Assembly (NCBI GenBank): GCA_031771865.1 | Contig: JASISA010000041.1 | Span: 1,736,001 to 1,800,000, forward strand | From: Nothophaeocryptopus gaeumannii | Taxonomy: Eukaryota; Ascomycota; Dothideomycetes; Mycosphaerellales; Mycosphaerellaceae | Direction of reading: 5' to 3' | Length of the DNA stretch: 64,000 bases | Part shown: in pieces, positions 19,328-30,624 of the stretch | Layout: the number at the start of each line of letters is the position of its first letter | How positions within the stretch are numbered: the stretch's first letter is position 1 | Notes under the pieces: model-generated | The model's database searches: none | What the model saw: the letters and a program-made list of their open reading frames with translations, nothing else | Told to the model about the DNA's origin: nothing | Translations under genes and position numbers: made by a program

Positions 19328-22300
19328 CTAGCCACCTTTCCTCTCAGACTCATTAGCTGGCATTGGCTGCCCGCCGGAACCGTTAGCCTTGGCATTTGTA
19401 GCGGACTTGTTCTTCTTGTGCCCTTTCTTGCCACCTGATGCGGTTTGCCATTCATTCTTGCCTGGTGGAGCGAGATTCTGCGAGATTGGGCCTTTCGGTG
19501 CCACGGAGGTCTTGCCTGGCGTAGTCGGTACTGGTGCGCTTCTTCTGCGCTCGTGACCTGGCCTGACCTCATTGCTAGGCGTATGATTTTCTTCGCGCAC
19601 GATCTGTCTTGCAGTGGCGATCTTGGTTGCCTTGAGAAGACCATTTGCCTCTGGTGAATCATGTTCAAAGGCCTTTGACTGAGTTGGTGATGGCGTGCGC
19701 AGCTCTGCCACAGGAGAGAGCAGAGGCCCTGCGAGCGGGTCATGGTGGTCCTTGATACCATTCAGGTGTGTCCCATTTGGCGTCAGGCTCGATCGACGAT
19801 CCTGCTTCGGCTTAGAAGTTGGAGAGATCGCATCCAGAGAAGGCTGTCTGTCAATCGTTTGCTCGGAAGCGCCGTTCTGGAAATCGGTCCGTATCGCCAT
19901 TCGTCGTACATGGGACATGTCGTCCATTTGAGGAATCGGTGGAGGAGACAGTACAACCTCATTCAACAGTTGTATGCCATGGCCCGGAATGCCGTTGATG
20001 CGTTCGGCCGCTGGCTTTGGTGCTGGATTCCGGTTGGAGCCATTCACGATGATCGGACCTCCATCGTTCGCTGGCAAAGGAGTCGACGAAACGATGGGCT
20101 GTGGATGTTCGTACGCGAGAGGACTCTGTACGACATGAGGCTGACTCGCGCGGAGATCGCTCGTGCTCGAAAAGCTCCGCGAATTGTTCAAGGGCGATGG
20201 TGATCTCGAACTGTGCCTGCCATTGACCAATGGAGGCTGCAGATCGGGAGTCACTCTCCTCTGCCTTTGAGGGGGGTCTCTTAGAGTCATTGGCGGAGGC
20301 GCCATTTGTGCAGCGGCTGCATACTGTTGCGGGCCAAGTTGCGGGGACTGGCCGACGTAATATCCAACGTACTCTTTGGGCATGGCGCTATCCAAAGATT
20401 GTCCTGGTGGGTGAACACCAGGATATTGAGCTGATAATGGCAACTGCAGTGGCCCGTGATGTCCATGCGGGTACATCGAAGACGCAGATCGTCCGTTTGG
20501 ATACTGCCCGTTAAGTGCCCCGGAAACATCATAGCCAGGGTGAACATGTTGTTGCAGAGTCAACGGATGCGGTAGCGAGCGACCTGGCTGGGACTGTGAC
20601 CTAACAGAGCCAGCTGAGCCATCCGGAACTGATGCGCGGTGTCCATTTCTTCGTGCGCTCAACGCTGGAACCGCCGCAACCAGAGACGGCGAGGACGGAT
20701 TGGTGCTTGTTCCTTCCCGTGATCGAACCTGCGACATGGGAGAGGATGGAGGATGAGCATATCTCGCCGGATAATGATACAGATACCCAGGCAGTAGAGG
20801 CGCGGTCTGCGGCGGATTGTCCATATAGCGAGGACTCGGAAGGCCATTAGCAAACTGCCGAGCGAGCTGCGACCTCAGTAAGTCCTGCTGTTGTTGCAAG
20901 AATTGATACTGCTGAAACAGCTGCTCGTGCAAATTTCCCTTCAGCTGAAAGTAATCTCCTGGATTAGAGCCCATCGGCGGGCTGAATGGCAGTTGTACCC
21001 TCGCATTTCCAAAGGACGCACCACTCGACGCTCTTCTGTTGCCGGCGGCCCGCTGTGATGATTGATTGCGATTCGATTTCCGCGAGCGGCCTGACCCCGG
21101 TTCGTGATTCGATCGATTTGACTGGGATGCGCTCCGTGTCAAGACCGGTTTGGGTTTCGGTGGCGGTTTCTGGAAAATGGGCCTGGACTCTTCCGGCGGG
21201 AATTCGAACTGCTCACAGCACTTCTCCAACTGCAGACCATCTTCCAGCAGATCGAGTGCTCGTCGGATCTCTAAGTGGATGCCATGCCAGGCGTAGTCAT
21301 CCGCGGAGTTGCCAAGGTTTCGATTCGACGTGAAAGGCTCTTCCACACAGAGCCGATTCCGGGACTCCTTGTCTTGGTAGTTGATCGCAGGATCCCAGCC
21401 CTTCTCTTTTCGGGATAAGAGCCGCCCTTCTCTTATAGAAACCACGTATTTCGAGAACTCGAATTCGTAGCCGTAGTGTCGGAAGAACTGGAAGAGCAGC
21501 TCACCCAGTGATTCGTTGTTGTTCTTGCCAAACCCCTCCGTCTTGAGTGCCTTCACGTTGTCGGCGAAGGGAGACATTTCGCCGTTGTTCAAAGTACTTC
21601 GACAGTCCTTGATTTGTTGCAGAGATGGCAGAATCGGAGGAGTCCGTCTTTGCAGAAAGCTAATGATTAGACATATCCAGGTGTACGAGCTGATAGTGCC
21701 ACCGAATGCTACACAGTTTGTCAGCAGAGGCCTGGCCAAAAGTTCATGATTGCTGTAGTCTTACCGGCATCGTTCAGTAGTCGACGCTTAGTCCAGTACT
21801 TGATGATCTTGGCCAAGGGGCGCACTCGATCATCCAGCTGTACATATGTCTTGATCAAGCGAGTGTTCTGCAAGGCGAGCGGGTTATTGACATTCAGATC
21901 AGCAGCGAGCTGCAGCTCTGGATCCCAGCACTTCACGATGGGCACTTTGGCAGCTGCGCGGCAGACTACTTTCTCCATGCCATCTGGATAATTGTCAGCC
22001 GCCGTTACCACAGGAGTGGTGGTGGTCATTCACTCGCGGGTGGAGAGAGAACGTACGACTCGCGAGGAGTTGTGCAAGGACATGCATCGACTCCGCTGCC
22101 TTCATGGTTATGCAGATGTCCACATCCGAGTCTGTTGAGCTCAGTAGATTGCCCGAAGATCCAAACACATTCACGGTAATCTCGCTCCCAGGCCACTTCT
22201 CTTTCAGTATTCCGTCCAATTTCCGCAACAGCTTCTCACGGCGCACTTCACTTTCCTCAGACGGTAGTAACCGATCGTAAAGCTCGCGCATATCGCCGCT

Positions 22301-22681
22301 CAGCTTGTCCTGCTCATCAGGCTGCAACGTCTTCTTGGGCTCCTTTTTCGGCGGGCCCAGCTCCTCATTGCCACCATCGACGTACGGTATTCGTCGTTTC
22401 CTGATCTCGTCGCCAGTCTCAAACTTACAAACGAGAGGTTGCGTTCGGCTCGCAACGTGAGAGCCTCCGCCGGGGACTTCGGATACCACAGAGCGCGGCG
22501 AATGATTGGCGATGCCTCGATTCGGCGAGGGGGATCTGGAGCGGAAATTGAGGTCTCGCGGCTTCTGATAGGGAGTGGAGGGCACCGAGTTGGAGTGCTG
22601 TGAGTAGATGCCGGGTCGTGAAAGTGTGTGTTGTGTATGCGCGGGCGGATCGAATCTGTCGCCGTTCGGCAGGCCGGCCAT
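19328..22681 (-). CDS. Cid1/CutA-like non-canonical nucleotidyltransferase
   Basis: Terminal nucleotidyltransferase of the PAP/25A-associated type, which adds U, C or A to RNA 3' ends; in Aspergillus CutA/CutB tag mRNA before decay. Exons: 22681-22057, 21983-21765 and 21708-19328 (introns 73 and 56 nt), 1,074 residues from the first ATG in frame. FGSSGNLLSSTDSDVDIC holds the G-S motif and catalytic D-x-D. The central domain reads KVPIVKCWDPELQLAADLNVNNPLALQNT, then RPLAKIIKYWTKRRLLNDA, and FGGTISSYTW follows the second intron. ESLGELLFQFFRHYGYEF marks the PAP-associated domain. The last ~600 residues are disordered and Gln/Pro/Ser rich. The frame stays open without an ATG up to about 23149, so an unseen 5' exon could add about 100 or more residues. 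Confidence 0.83.
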
Positions 22682-22981
22682 GTCTGCAGCGTGCGTCTGT
22701 GTCACGAGCACAGGGCCGGGTTGTTGGTTGTGGTGAGAACTGTCACGCTCCCCATTTAGCGGTGCGGACGGAGGCAGCGGGCCTGCCAGAGGGTGCGAGA
22801 GGGAAGGTGCAGCTGGCGGACTCGTATGTGGTGAAGAAGGTACCGGTCGACGTTTCGTGCAAGAGCGGGAGCTGTCTGTCGCGGCGTTGCGGTCGTACAC
22901 GTCACGGATGATTTCAGTGTCGATGAGCTTGTTCAGAGAGTGCGGTGAGGAGGTCGTCGTCGTATCGTAGGAATACGGCAA

Positions 22982-24091
22982 AGGGGGGCGGGTGCTGTGG
23001 GAATGCGCGGTGCGGTGTGGTTGTAGAATTGGCAGAGAGAGTCCGTCCTCAGGCGTCGAGCAGGGGTTCGTGACGGACGAGCGCCAACAGCAGTAGTAGT
23101 AGTGATGATGGGTGCGTGCCGCTGCTGGACGGACCCGTGATGGCAGACTCTATTTTCACTCGAAACCTCCAACTCTAAACACCAGGCACCCACGCTACCT
23201 ACCCAGCACTGACTGAGCGAAGGGATGAGTGATGATGAGAGACGGAGAAGGCGGCAGTAGTTCTACGGCGAAGTGTGTGACTGTGCGAGTGCGAGTGTTG
23301 TTATCGATGGACAGCCGCAGCCCAACATCCTTCACGCCGCCCTCCTCTTCGTTCAAAAGGCGTGGGCTTTCGACGTGGCGGTGGTGCGCAGCAGAAACAC
23401 GACAAAGAATGACGCGCGATAGCAGTCAACGCTGCTGCGATTGTTCCACCATAATGCGAATCACAGCCCTCACAAATCAGTAGAGAGAGGGCAGTACATT
23501 AAGGTACCCTCTCCCTCCTGATCGAAAGGACGTCACTTCCGCCGTGGCCTGCAGGTGTTCGCCGACTCGAAACACTGTGCTGTCAAAAGCGGACAGAGAC
23601 GCAACGCCTCCTGCAGCCGCAGACTTGCGCGACCGTGGCCCAGGACTCAGATGAGGCCCAGCGTGCCGGTTTCCGCACAAAGAAGTGTGGAAGCAGCGCC
23701 TCTTCGGCATGCATCCTCGTGGCTGATGCATGACTGACCTGACTCCGCTTACTCCAACACCCCCCGTCCATCCATCTCTCGCCGTCCCGTCAATCCTGTC
23801 CTGTTTTGTCCTGTGGCGGACCGTGTCCGGGATATGACTGGCAGGCATGTGTTTCTTTTCAGCTATGTGCAACCCAGCATGTACGAGAGAGGCCCAAGAA
23901 GGCGTTCTAGCCCCACGCGCCTCAGCACTCAACATGCCATGCGTAGTGCTCCCATCCATGTCAAGGGCCACACAAGACTACACTCTGCGGTACACTTGTC
24001 CGCATAGATGCTACACCACAGTAGCATCTCACCACAGCATCTCTGGGGCCACCTCAACTTCGCAGACGAATTCCTCACTTCTCCTACCCAT
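22982..24091. other. intergenic; promoter of the nucleotidyltransferase gene
   Basis: No supported gene. Contains short runs of agt/gat trinucleotides near 23090-23110 and pyrimidine-rich tracts. An open frame in phase with the transferase reaches to about 23149 without an ATG, so this region may contain its true 5' exon. Confidence 0.35.
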
Positions 24092-24902
24092 CTAAATCTT
24101 ACACAGCGCCTGCAGACTCTCCTTCGTCTTCCCACTATACTCCTTCACCAATCCAGACATCGCCTTGAACTCAGAAATACCCGCATCACCCATACACTCG
24201 TACAAAAAGCTCTCGCTAGACGTAATCACCGCCCCCTCCGCCCTCAACCTCTCCAACGCAATCTTCCTCTCCTCCGGATTACACGAACTCACCGCATCCG
24301 CGATAATATACACCTTATGTCCCTCCCTCAACAAATCCAACGCAGTCTGCGTAACGCAGATGTGCGTTTCTATACCCACGATGACGCATTCTTTCTTCTC
24401 GTTTCCGAGTTCTTTGAAGGCGGCTTGGACTTCGGGGATCCACATTGAAAAAGCGCTCTTGTCCGCATGGACTTTTGTTTTGACTCCATCGGGAGCGTCT
24501 AGTCCTAGCTCAGGACATGTTTCTCCCAGCTTTGCCCTCAACTGAGTCGTCGCGAAGACGGGTATATCGAGTGTCTGGGACGCTTTGAGGAGTTTTTGCG
24601 TGGTTGCGATTACGGCGGGGAAGTTGTAGATTGCTTTGGCGAATTTCTCTTGCAGGTCGCAGATACTATGATCAGAGCGAGTTTGTTAGGTATATCGGAG
24701 TCGGAGAGGTGGGCATGGGGGGAAGTTTCAGGTGTGGTTGAGGAGGACAGGAGAGGAGGTCGAAGAAGAGGAAGGAGAGTCGTACAATAAGACCGGTCTT
24801 GCTAGATACACAGTATTCGAATCAGCCTGGCTGCCCTATTTCAGTCTGTCGGGAGAAGGCATTGAATGCAGCCGTACCCAGCCGTCGCGTTGGTGCAGCC
24901 AT
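24092..24902 (-). CDS. isochorismatase-fold cysteine hydrolase (ISOC1/2-like)
   Basis: Three exons on the minus strand: 24902-24878 (25 nt), 24801-24786 (a 16-nt micro-exon) and 24665-24092, 204 residues. Splicing creates RPVLFICDLQEKFAKAIYNFP, whose Asp is the first of the catalytic triad. Lys is in the KSAFSMW region, and Cys in IVGIETHICVTQTALDLL is the nucleophile. VYIIADAVSSCNPEERKIALERL and the SSESFLYEC end match ISOC1/ISOC2, found in mitochondria or peroxisomes of eukaryotes. The natural substrate of this branch is unknown to me. The first two exons are short and were placed by donor/acceptor match and phase alone, so they are the least sure part. Confidence 0.8.
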
Positions 24903-25268
24903 TGTTTTCTGAGTTGACAGTACTGATACCTGATCGATGGAAGCAACTTATGTCTCAAAATGCAATGAGTTGCTTGCTACTCAGTGCTAAGCTCAAGTAC
25001 TATGGAGATCTTCAGAGGTCTTCGAAGGTGGTCTCGAGACCTTGCCCGCCGGCCTCATGCATCCCGCATTCGCCCGCACTGGAGCCGAGATCCGCTGCGC
25101 CGCGGCCATGTATGATGACTATGACCATGACCTGCAGATGCGCCAAGAAATGTCTCTCTCCTGAGTTCTCATGTGAAAGTCTTCAATGTCCCTCGCCGGC
25201 TCTATTACCGCGCTGCTTTCACGCATACGCTATCCCAAGTCCAATAAGACAAGTCTGTATCCCGCTCC
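24903..25268. other. intergenic, no gene seen
   Basis: About 365 bases between the start of the isochorismatase-fold gene and the stop of the next minus-strand gene; presumably the former's promoter. Confidence 0.35.
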
Positions 25269-26735
25269 TCAATTCTGACTCTCAGCATACTCGCTATCAT
25301 CATCATCATCGCCCTCCGCTGCCTTCTCCTCTGCCTCTTCTGCAGCTCTCCCAGAAAGCGTCTTTCTGAACTGATGACTAGTATTCTTCTTGTCTCTGAG
25401 CCAGGCCTTATCTTCAGCTGTCAGAACATCCACCAAATCGTCGACGACTATCCTTTCGCCCTGTTCAGTCATGAGGTGCAGCTTCAGGTTTCCCGCACTG
25501 GCCACCCGAGCCTTGACACGATCCTTAGTCCATTCGCGAAGTGGAGCACCGAGCATGTACTCTTGGATGTCTTCAGCGATTCTCTTGCGGATGCTTGACG
25601 CTTGGCTTCGTTGGGAAGTTCTTGGGACTTTGTTGTGAGTCTCCGCAGATGGCGACTTGCTCGAGGGGCCGATTGGGAGGACGACATCTTCGGGTCGGGC
25701 ACGTTTGCGTGAGGGCGTTTGGTCCTCATCGGGTGTCGACGCGGGTTTGCTAGGAATCTGATCTTGGACGGGCGTTGATAGGCTCTTCTTCGCCACCGAA
25801 TTGAGTCTGAGAGTGGACAGAGCATTGCTCGGGGTCTGGAACTCCTTCACCTTTGGCGGACCCTTGCTTGGAGTCTTCCCAGGTGTCAAGCCGCTCTCGC
25901 CCGGTGTGCCTGTAGCGACGTTCTGCTCCAGAGGTGGTAGTCCTTTAATAGTGCGGCGGTGCTCTTGGGGCACGTTGTCGTTCAGCCAAGCTTTGTCCTC
26001 GTCTGTTAGATCATTCTTCCTGATCTCTCGCTCGCTGCCATTCTCGTCACAAATGCGCACCAACTTGTGACCGACGCCGATAAGTTCGCCGTCGATGTTC
26101 TTCCTAGTCCAGGATCGTATTGGCGTGCCGTAGTTGTTGTACAGCTCAAACCAGCTCCGCATGCCCTTCTCCCCACGCTTGCTCGCTTCCTGCGCATGAC
26201 ACAGTGGATTGATCACGACCGCCTCTAGAAGATACTGCACCTCTTGCACGGGCTTGTTGAGCTGTCGAGCAATAGGAACGAGGTCAATCTGACCTACGTA
26301 TTCCGCGAGTTGCTTATACTCCGGACCTGACCATCGGTCCCAGCATGGCGGCTTGAGACTGAACTTCAGTGGGTTCTTGAACTCGACGCCATGCTCGGTT
26401 GACACATCTGAAACGTAACGCTCGGCAATCTGTGGAATCTCGTTCAAAGATTGTTTCGGCTTGTCACCGTTGGCAGTCGCATTCGCAGTCGGCGCTTCGT
26501 TTGCGATTGCGTCGTTTTCGGCATTGTGAGTTGGGCCTGCGGATTGCACTGGCGCCCCACCCTCACCATCGCTGTCAATCTCTACAGGCGGCGGCGCATC
26601 GGTGACTGTAGTTGTAGTGCGGAAGCTTGGATGCGCGCTCTCAGGCACCTCAGGGCTGCCTGCTGTCTGGCTCTGAGCGGGTTGTGATGGCCGCGGTGCG
26701 TCCGCCATAGCGATGTCAGGGTTGTCGGTGTCCAT
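25269..26735 (-). CDS. fungal protein with two copies of an undefined domain
   Basis: Intronless, 488 residues, no family recognised. Two segments match each other: around residues 200-265 (GTPIRSWTRKNIDGELIGVG, then IRKNDLTDEDKAWLND) and around 400-460 (GAPLREWTKDRVKARV, then IVVDDLVDVLTAEDKAWLRD). Shared pattern: G-x-P-hydrophobic-R-x-W-T-[RK]-x4-9, L-x-hydrophobic, D-L-x5-ED-KAWL. The first copy is preceded by a helical part (WDRWSGPEYKQLAEYVGQIDLVPIARQLNK) reminiscent of a DNA-binding helix bundle, but this is only an impression. The linker is Ser/Pro rich with KRARPED as a possible nuclear signal. The C-terminus is acidic (DDDDDSEYAES). The first ATG is used. Confidence 0.62.
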   Translation of the reverse strand: MDTDNPDIAMADAPRPSQPAQSQTAGSPEVPESAHPSFRTTTTVTDAPPPVEIDSDGEGGAPVQSAGPTHNAENDAIANEAPTANATANGDKPKQSLNEIPQIAERYVSDVSTEHGVEFKNPLKFSLKPPCWDRWSGPEYKQLAEYVGQIDLVPIARQLNKPVQEVQYLLEAVVINPLCHAQEASKRGEKGMRSWFELYNNYGTPIRSWTRKNIDGELIGVGHKLVRICDENGSEREIRKNDLTDEDKAWLNDNVPQEHRRTIKGLPPLEQNVATGTPGESGLTPGKTPSKGPPKVKEFQTPSNALSTLRLNSVAKKSLSTPVQDQIPSKPASTPDEDQTPSRKRARPEDVVLPIGPSSKSPSAETHNKVPRTSQRSQASSIRKRIAEDIQEYMLGAPLREWTKDRVKARVASAGNLKLHLMTEQGERIVVDDLVDVLTAEDKAWLRDKKNTSHQFRKTLSGRAAEEAEEKAAEGDDDDDSEYAESQN

Positions 26736-26935
26736 GTCGAGGTCTTCGTATGCGCTGAAGAATTGGGCTGAAGTTGCACAAGGTAGGGATGAGGTGAGTC
26801 AATGAAGTTCAAAGCTCACTTGAAAGCTATTGAAAGATGGTGGGCGGTCCAACGGGCACACAAACGGCGAGGTGAAGTGAGGACCAGCTCCGAGATTCTA
26901 CAGTGACGGCCGGTGCCACCGCTCATTCATTCACT

Positions 26936-27817
26936 TCACCTCACTTCGTCATCTTCTCCACACCTTCCGCAAGCTGCTTGCAGCTGGCCAGAAAGCCCCA
27001 TGTGTTTGCCGCATTGAACTGGAAGCATTGCTGTGCATATTCGGGACTCCTTCTCGAGGAACTTCTCACATTCTGTGCCAGATCCCCACATGGCGGACAT
27101 TCGGTTCTTGTGGATCCAGACGTCTGGGCTTTTATCCAACTTTGTGCCTTCTCCATAGATGGCATCGAGCGGCGGATAGAGTGCCGCATTCCAGCTCCCT
27201 CGTACGAGAAGACTCCCGGCATCGATCTGCTCGCCAGTCTTGGGATCCTCGATCGTGCTCATGCGGCTCCCCAGTCCTTTGTATACCCTTCCATCCTTCC
27301 CGCCCTCCAGCACAGTACCATTGCCCTGAGGTCTTGGATTACCTTGCTTGTCCACTCCGAATCCATGCTCTCTCTCTTTGAACACCTCTTCTTCGCCAGT
27401 TGCTTCATCGCTGGCCACTACTGCCTCAAAGCCAAAAGCTCTTTTCACAGCCGGCGGCATCTCGTCGACCTCTTTCTCCGTCAATCCCCAATTCACCCAC
27501 AGTATCCGAATACCCGCTTTTCGGCACGCCGGGATAGCATATTGGACAAGCTGGTCTACAGCCGCATGTCCTGCACCTTTTGCTCGCCCAAGCGCTTCCG
27601 ACAGGAAGAAGTCCTGCATATCGATAATGACAAGAGCGGACTTCGCAGGGTCAATTGTGATCGGCGATGTACTCGTCTGAACTGTGACGCTTGGTTCAAT
27701 TGAAAGCGATGCAGGCTTCTCGGGATGCGTCAGATCGAAGCCGGTTTGCGAGGAGTGCAGCCAAAAGTTTTTGGCGTTACCGATGACGGACTGTTGGTGC
27801 TTTTGCTCGTTCGCCAT
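26936..27817 (-). pseudogene. isochorismatase-like hydrolase with internal deletion of the catalytic-Cys segment
   Basis: The N-terminal 240 residues are a normal fungal isochorismatase-like hydrolase: SALVIIDMQDFFLSEALG (catalytic Asp), CRKAGIRILWVNWGLTEKEV, LVRGSWNAALYPPLD, and HKNRMSAMWGSGTECEKFLEKE with the Lys-like basic patch. Immediately after FLEKE, near 27050, the family's next 35-40 residues, which contain the nucleophile Cys (usually G-V-N-T-D-Q-C), are missing. The DNA resumes in another frame with SPEYAQQCFQFNAANTWGF and ends EGVEKMTK at 26941. Reading straight on gives a 293-residue protein with an unrelated tail and stop at 26936. No intron signal restores it. Either a true deletion allele or an assembly collapse. 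Not functional as this hydrolase if the sequence is right. Confidence 0.78.
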
Positions 27818-28243
27818 CTTGGGATTCTACCCTGTCGTCAGTATCCAGGGGGAAAATTGGGTAGGTAGAATGGAAGCAAGAAGGTCAGGGATTCTACTTA
27901 TCTCCCATACCACGACGTTCAATGACAACTTAGCATGTGTCAACGAAGATCCATGGTGGGGCGCGATAAGTGTAGTAGAGCTTGTCTTGAGGTGTTAGAG
28001 CTGCACCTTCCGTTTGTGGAGGAGCTGTTGGCCGGCGGCCTGGCTTCGCACTTTGAACTTTCGTTTTCTGATCGGAAACTGTGAATCAGGTTCGCATACG
28101 TACAGCCTGGCTCTGGTGGTATCGAAATGATGGGCGCACATACCTATACACTGCTACTACGCCAAAATCCAAACGGTCTTTGACCAGCATCCAAACGCCC
28201 CGCATAGCGTGCCACTAGCCTCTTGCGAAAGCGATTCCATCTT
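27818..28243. other. intergenic, no gene seen
   Basis: About 425 bases upstream of the deleted hydrolase and downstream of the carrier gene. No feature recognised. Confidence 0.35.
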
Positions 28244-29270
28244 CTACTCTTCATACTGATTGCCTGGCAGCATGTCGCGTCCCTTCTCGAGTACGCCCTT
28301 CAAATACTCGTAGACTGCGAATGTCACTGCTTGGCCAGGAGCCACACGCGCTACTCTCGGGGTGATTCCCATCCAGAATGCTCGAGCTCCTTCTTGCTTG
28401 AACATTGCATTCGCGATATTCACGATACGTCCCATAGCTGTCTGTCCAGGCTCGGCGGGTGTTCTTTGTAAACGTGTCTTGATAGTGTCGATTGGTGCAT
28501 TGCAGAAAGGTCCAACGGCACCTGAAACGAGTCCAATAGCGGCAGTTGTGTAGCTCGGCAATGGTTGGGTCGGATCGGCGCTTCTTTGTTGCAGAATATC
28601 CTTCAATTCTGTGTATGCTGTGAAGTTCGCTGCTTGGTTGGTGCCTTGCCTCAGGGCAGTGAGAGACACACCGCGATAAAGAGCACCGAATCCCTCCTCT
28701 TTAATGACAGTGTAACAAGCGTGCGCAGCGTTGCGGTACTTCGGCACGTCGAGAGGATCAGCCATACTATGGTGTTGGGCTTGCAATCGAATCTTGACGA
28801 CCTCCATTGGACACACCACGGCGACTGCCTCTGTCACACCAGCAGCAAGACCGGCAAGAAAATTCCCACCGCCATGAATCTTGCCTTCTTTGTCCGCGAG
28901 CATCTGCTTATACCATTCGTAGCTAGTGAATCGGATGGCCATCTTTGGAACGATGCCTGTGAGGACTGCACCCAAGCCTTTGTATAGACCCAGTGGTGTC
29001 TCTTTCCGCGCGATCTCTACACCGGTCTGAATGAAGCCACGCCGTTTTGCTCCTGTTGTTCGTTGTCGCCGCGAGAGTTGCATACGGACCTTTATCGTGT
29101 CGAGAGGATGGCAAACGAGAGCTTCCATCATGCCTGCTCCGCCTCCAGCTATCTGTTTGTTAGCGAACGCATTCCTGCCTCGAATGTTAGATCGAAGACA
29201 CACCTATGAGATTCGTCGCCACAGAGGCAGGTTTCTTGCCTCCAGGCCCTGCTGTGCTTTTCGCCGACAT
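28244..29270 (-). CDS. SFC1: mitochondrial succinate/fumarate antiporter
   Basis: Inner-membrane carrier (SLC25 family) that brings succinate from the glyoxylate cycle into mitochondria in exchange for fumarate; needed on acetate or ethanol in yeast. Two exons, 29270-29204 and 29148-28244, intron 55 nt, 323 residues (yeast Sfc1 322). Three repeats each carry the carrier signature: CHPLDTIKVRMQ, CPMEVVKIRLQAQ and NAPIDTIKTRLQ. Close matches to yeast Sfc1/Acr1 include GLYKGLGAVLTGIVPKMAIRF, ALYRGVSLTALRQGTNQAANF and GITPRVARVAPGQAVTF. Splicing reconstitutes NLIAGGGAG at the first helix. The MSAKSTAGPG start has a clear ATG. Confidence 0.93.
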
Positions 29271-29925
29271 CGTGACTTTATACCGGGAGCTTTGAAGATG
29301 TGATTCAGCGATCAGAAACAAAGCACGACAGCAGTCAATGGAATATCCAAGCTCGGCGATTCTGCTGCAGTCGCGATCTGAGCAGATAGTCGTGAGTGTA
29401 CCTTGAAAGAAATCGGGTCAACCAAAGAGTGAAAAGAAATCCAGAGCTCAAAATTGTCGCATGAGTACACCGATCATACCGAGGGACAAACGGCAAGCTC
29501 ATTACGCAGGTTGACAGTCCCAGGCAAGGTTGCTGCTAGGCGCGCCTGTGCGGTCTGATCTCCTGTTCCTGGGCAAGCCTGGACGAACGGAGCTGGACCT
29601 CGGGTCTTCACGGGCTGCTCCATACAACATCGACCTCGCTAAACTCGGCTCAACTCGGACATTTGAGTATCGCAAAGTGTTGAACAGCATCCGAGGCTAT
29701 CGCCAATGTAATACGTCAATTTCCAGTCTTTCACAAGGTCTCGTGGCGAAGTCCAAAGATCTCGCATCTGCATGTGAGAGCAGCTGAAGCCGAGAAAAGA
29801 GTTTCCGGGGTTGACGCGGGGCAAGGACTGGCCCACCAGCTCTAGCTTTTGAAGGATGTGCCGAGCAGAGCCTCATCGGCCGCACGTGGACTGTGACGAT
29901 CAGACAGAACGACTTGCTCTCCGAG
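29271..29925. other. intergenic, no gene seen
   Basis: About 650 bases holding the carrier's promoter and the reductase's 3' end. An open frame at 29530-29787 has no recognisable content. Confidence 0.35.
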
Positions 29926-30624
29926 TTATTTGCGCTCATGCAGTTGGAAGTCAAGCGTGACCTCTTCATGCCCGACTCGTTGTGGCTGTGGGCCTTGCTC
30001 AATTTCCTCTCCGATGAAGTCTTCCAGCTCGCCATGGGTTGCTTTGCTCCACAGGCCAGACTCATGTGAATCGAGAGCAGCAGGGAAGAACGTGTCGCAC
30101 TCATACTCCTTGCCAATTCTGGTCAGTAGAATGCGACTGGTTTGCGGCAAATCCATAGCTGCCTTGTAGATGCTCGTGCCGCCAATTATGAATGCCCTGC
30201 CAACTGGCAATGCTTGGCCATCCTTCACGCGTTCTTCGAGAGATCGAAGCGCAGAGAGAATGTTAGATGCCACAATCACGTCCTCAGGGATACCTTCCAG
30301 CTTCGAACGGTCCTGTGAGCTGATGACAATATTGGTTCGCTCCGCGAGAGGCCGGCGTTTGGGAGGGATGCTGTCCCAGGTCTTGCGGCCCATGATGACC
30401 ACATTTCGGCGAGTGCCTGCCAGATTGCTTTCCTTCAGGGCATCAGATTGAACAGATCCAGTGTTCTTGGGCATGGGAACACGTTTGGTGATTCTAGCGA
30501 AGAAGGCCATGTCTTTCTTCAACATCGGCCACGGGAGTCCGCCGCTTTTTCCGATGCCATTCTTCGCAGTGGCAGCGACGATGATCGTCAGCGGCAATTG
30601 TGTGAGGGACATGTCGTTGGCCAT
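29926..30624 (-). CDS. DFR1: dihydrofolate reductase
   Basis: NADPH-dependent reduction of dihydrofolate to tetrahydrofolate for thymidylate and purine synthesis. Intronless, 232 residues. Motifs in order: LTIIVAATAKNGIGKSGGLPWP (substrate pocket, Trp), NVVIMGRKTWDSIPPKRRPL (cofactor site), NIVISS, and RAFIIGGTSIYKAAMDL. RILLTRIG then CDTFFPA completes the fold. Insertions after the ARIT helix and near the C-terminus make it longer than bacterial enzymes, as usual for filamentous fungi. The start could be Met at 30624 (MANDMSLTQ) or four codons later at 30612. The frame continues upstream without an ATG and is not used. Confidence 0.93.
   Translation of the reverse strand: MANDMSLTQLPLTIIVAATAKNGIGKSGGLPWPMLKKDMAFFARITKRVPMPKNTGSVQSDALKESNLAGTRRNVVIMGRKTWDSIPPKRRPLAERTNIVISSQDRSKLEGIPEDVIVASNILSALRSLEERVKDGQALPVGRAFIIGGTSIYKAAMDLPQTSRILLTRIGKEYECDTFFPAALDSHESGLWSKATHGELEDFIGEEIEQGPQPQRVGHEEVTLDFQLHERK

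Noticed and set aside
24092..27817. Gene pair or cluster of two isochorismatase-fold hydrolases
   Set aside because: They belong to different subfamilies and an unrelated gene lies between them, so co-regulation is not supported by sequence.
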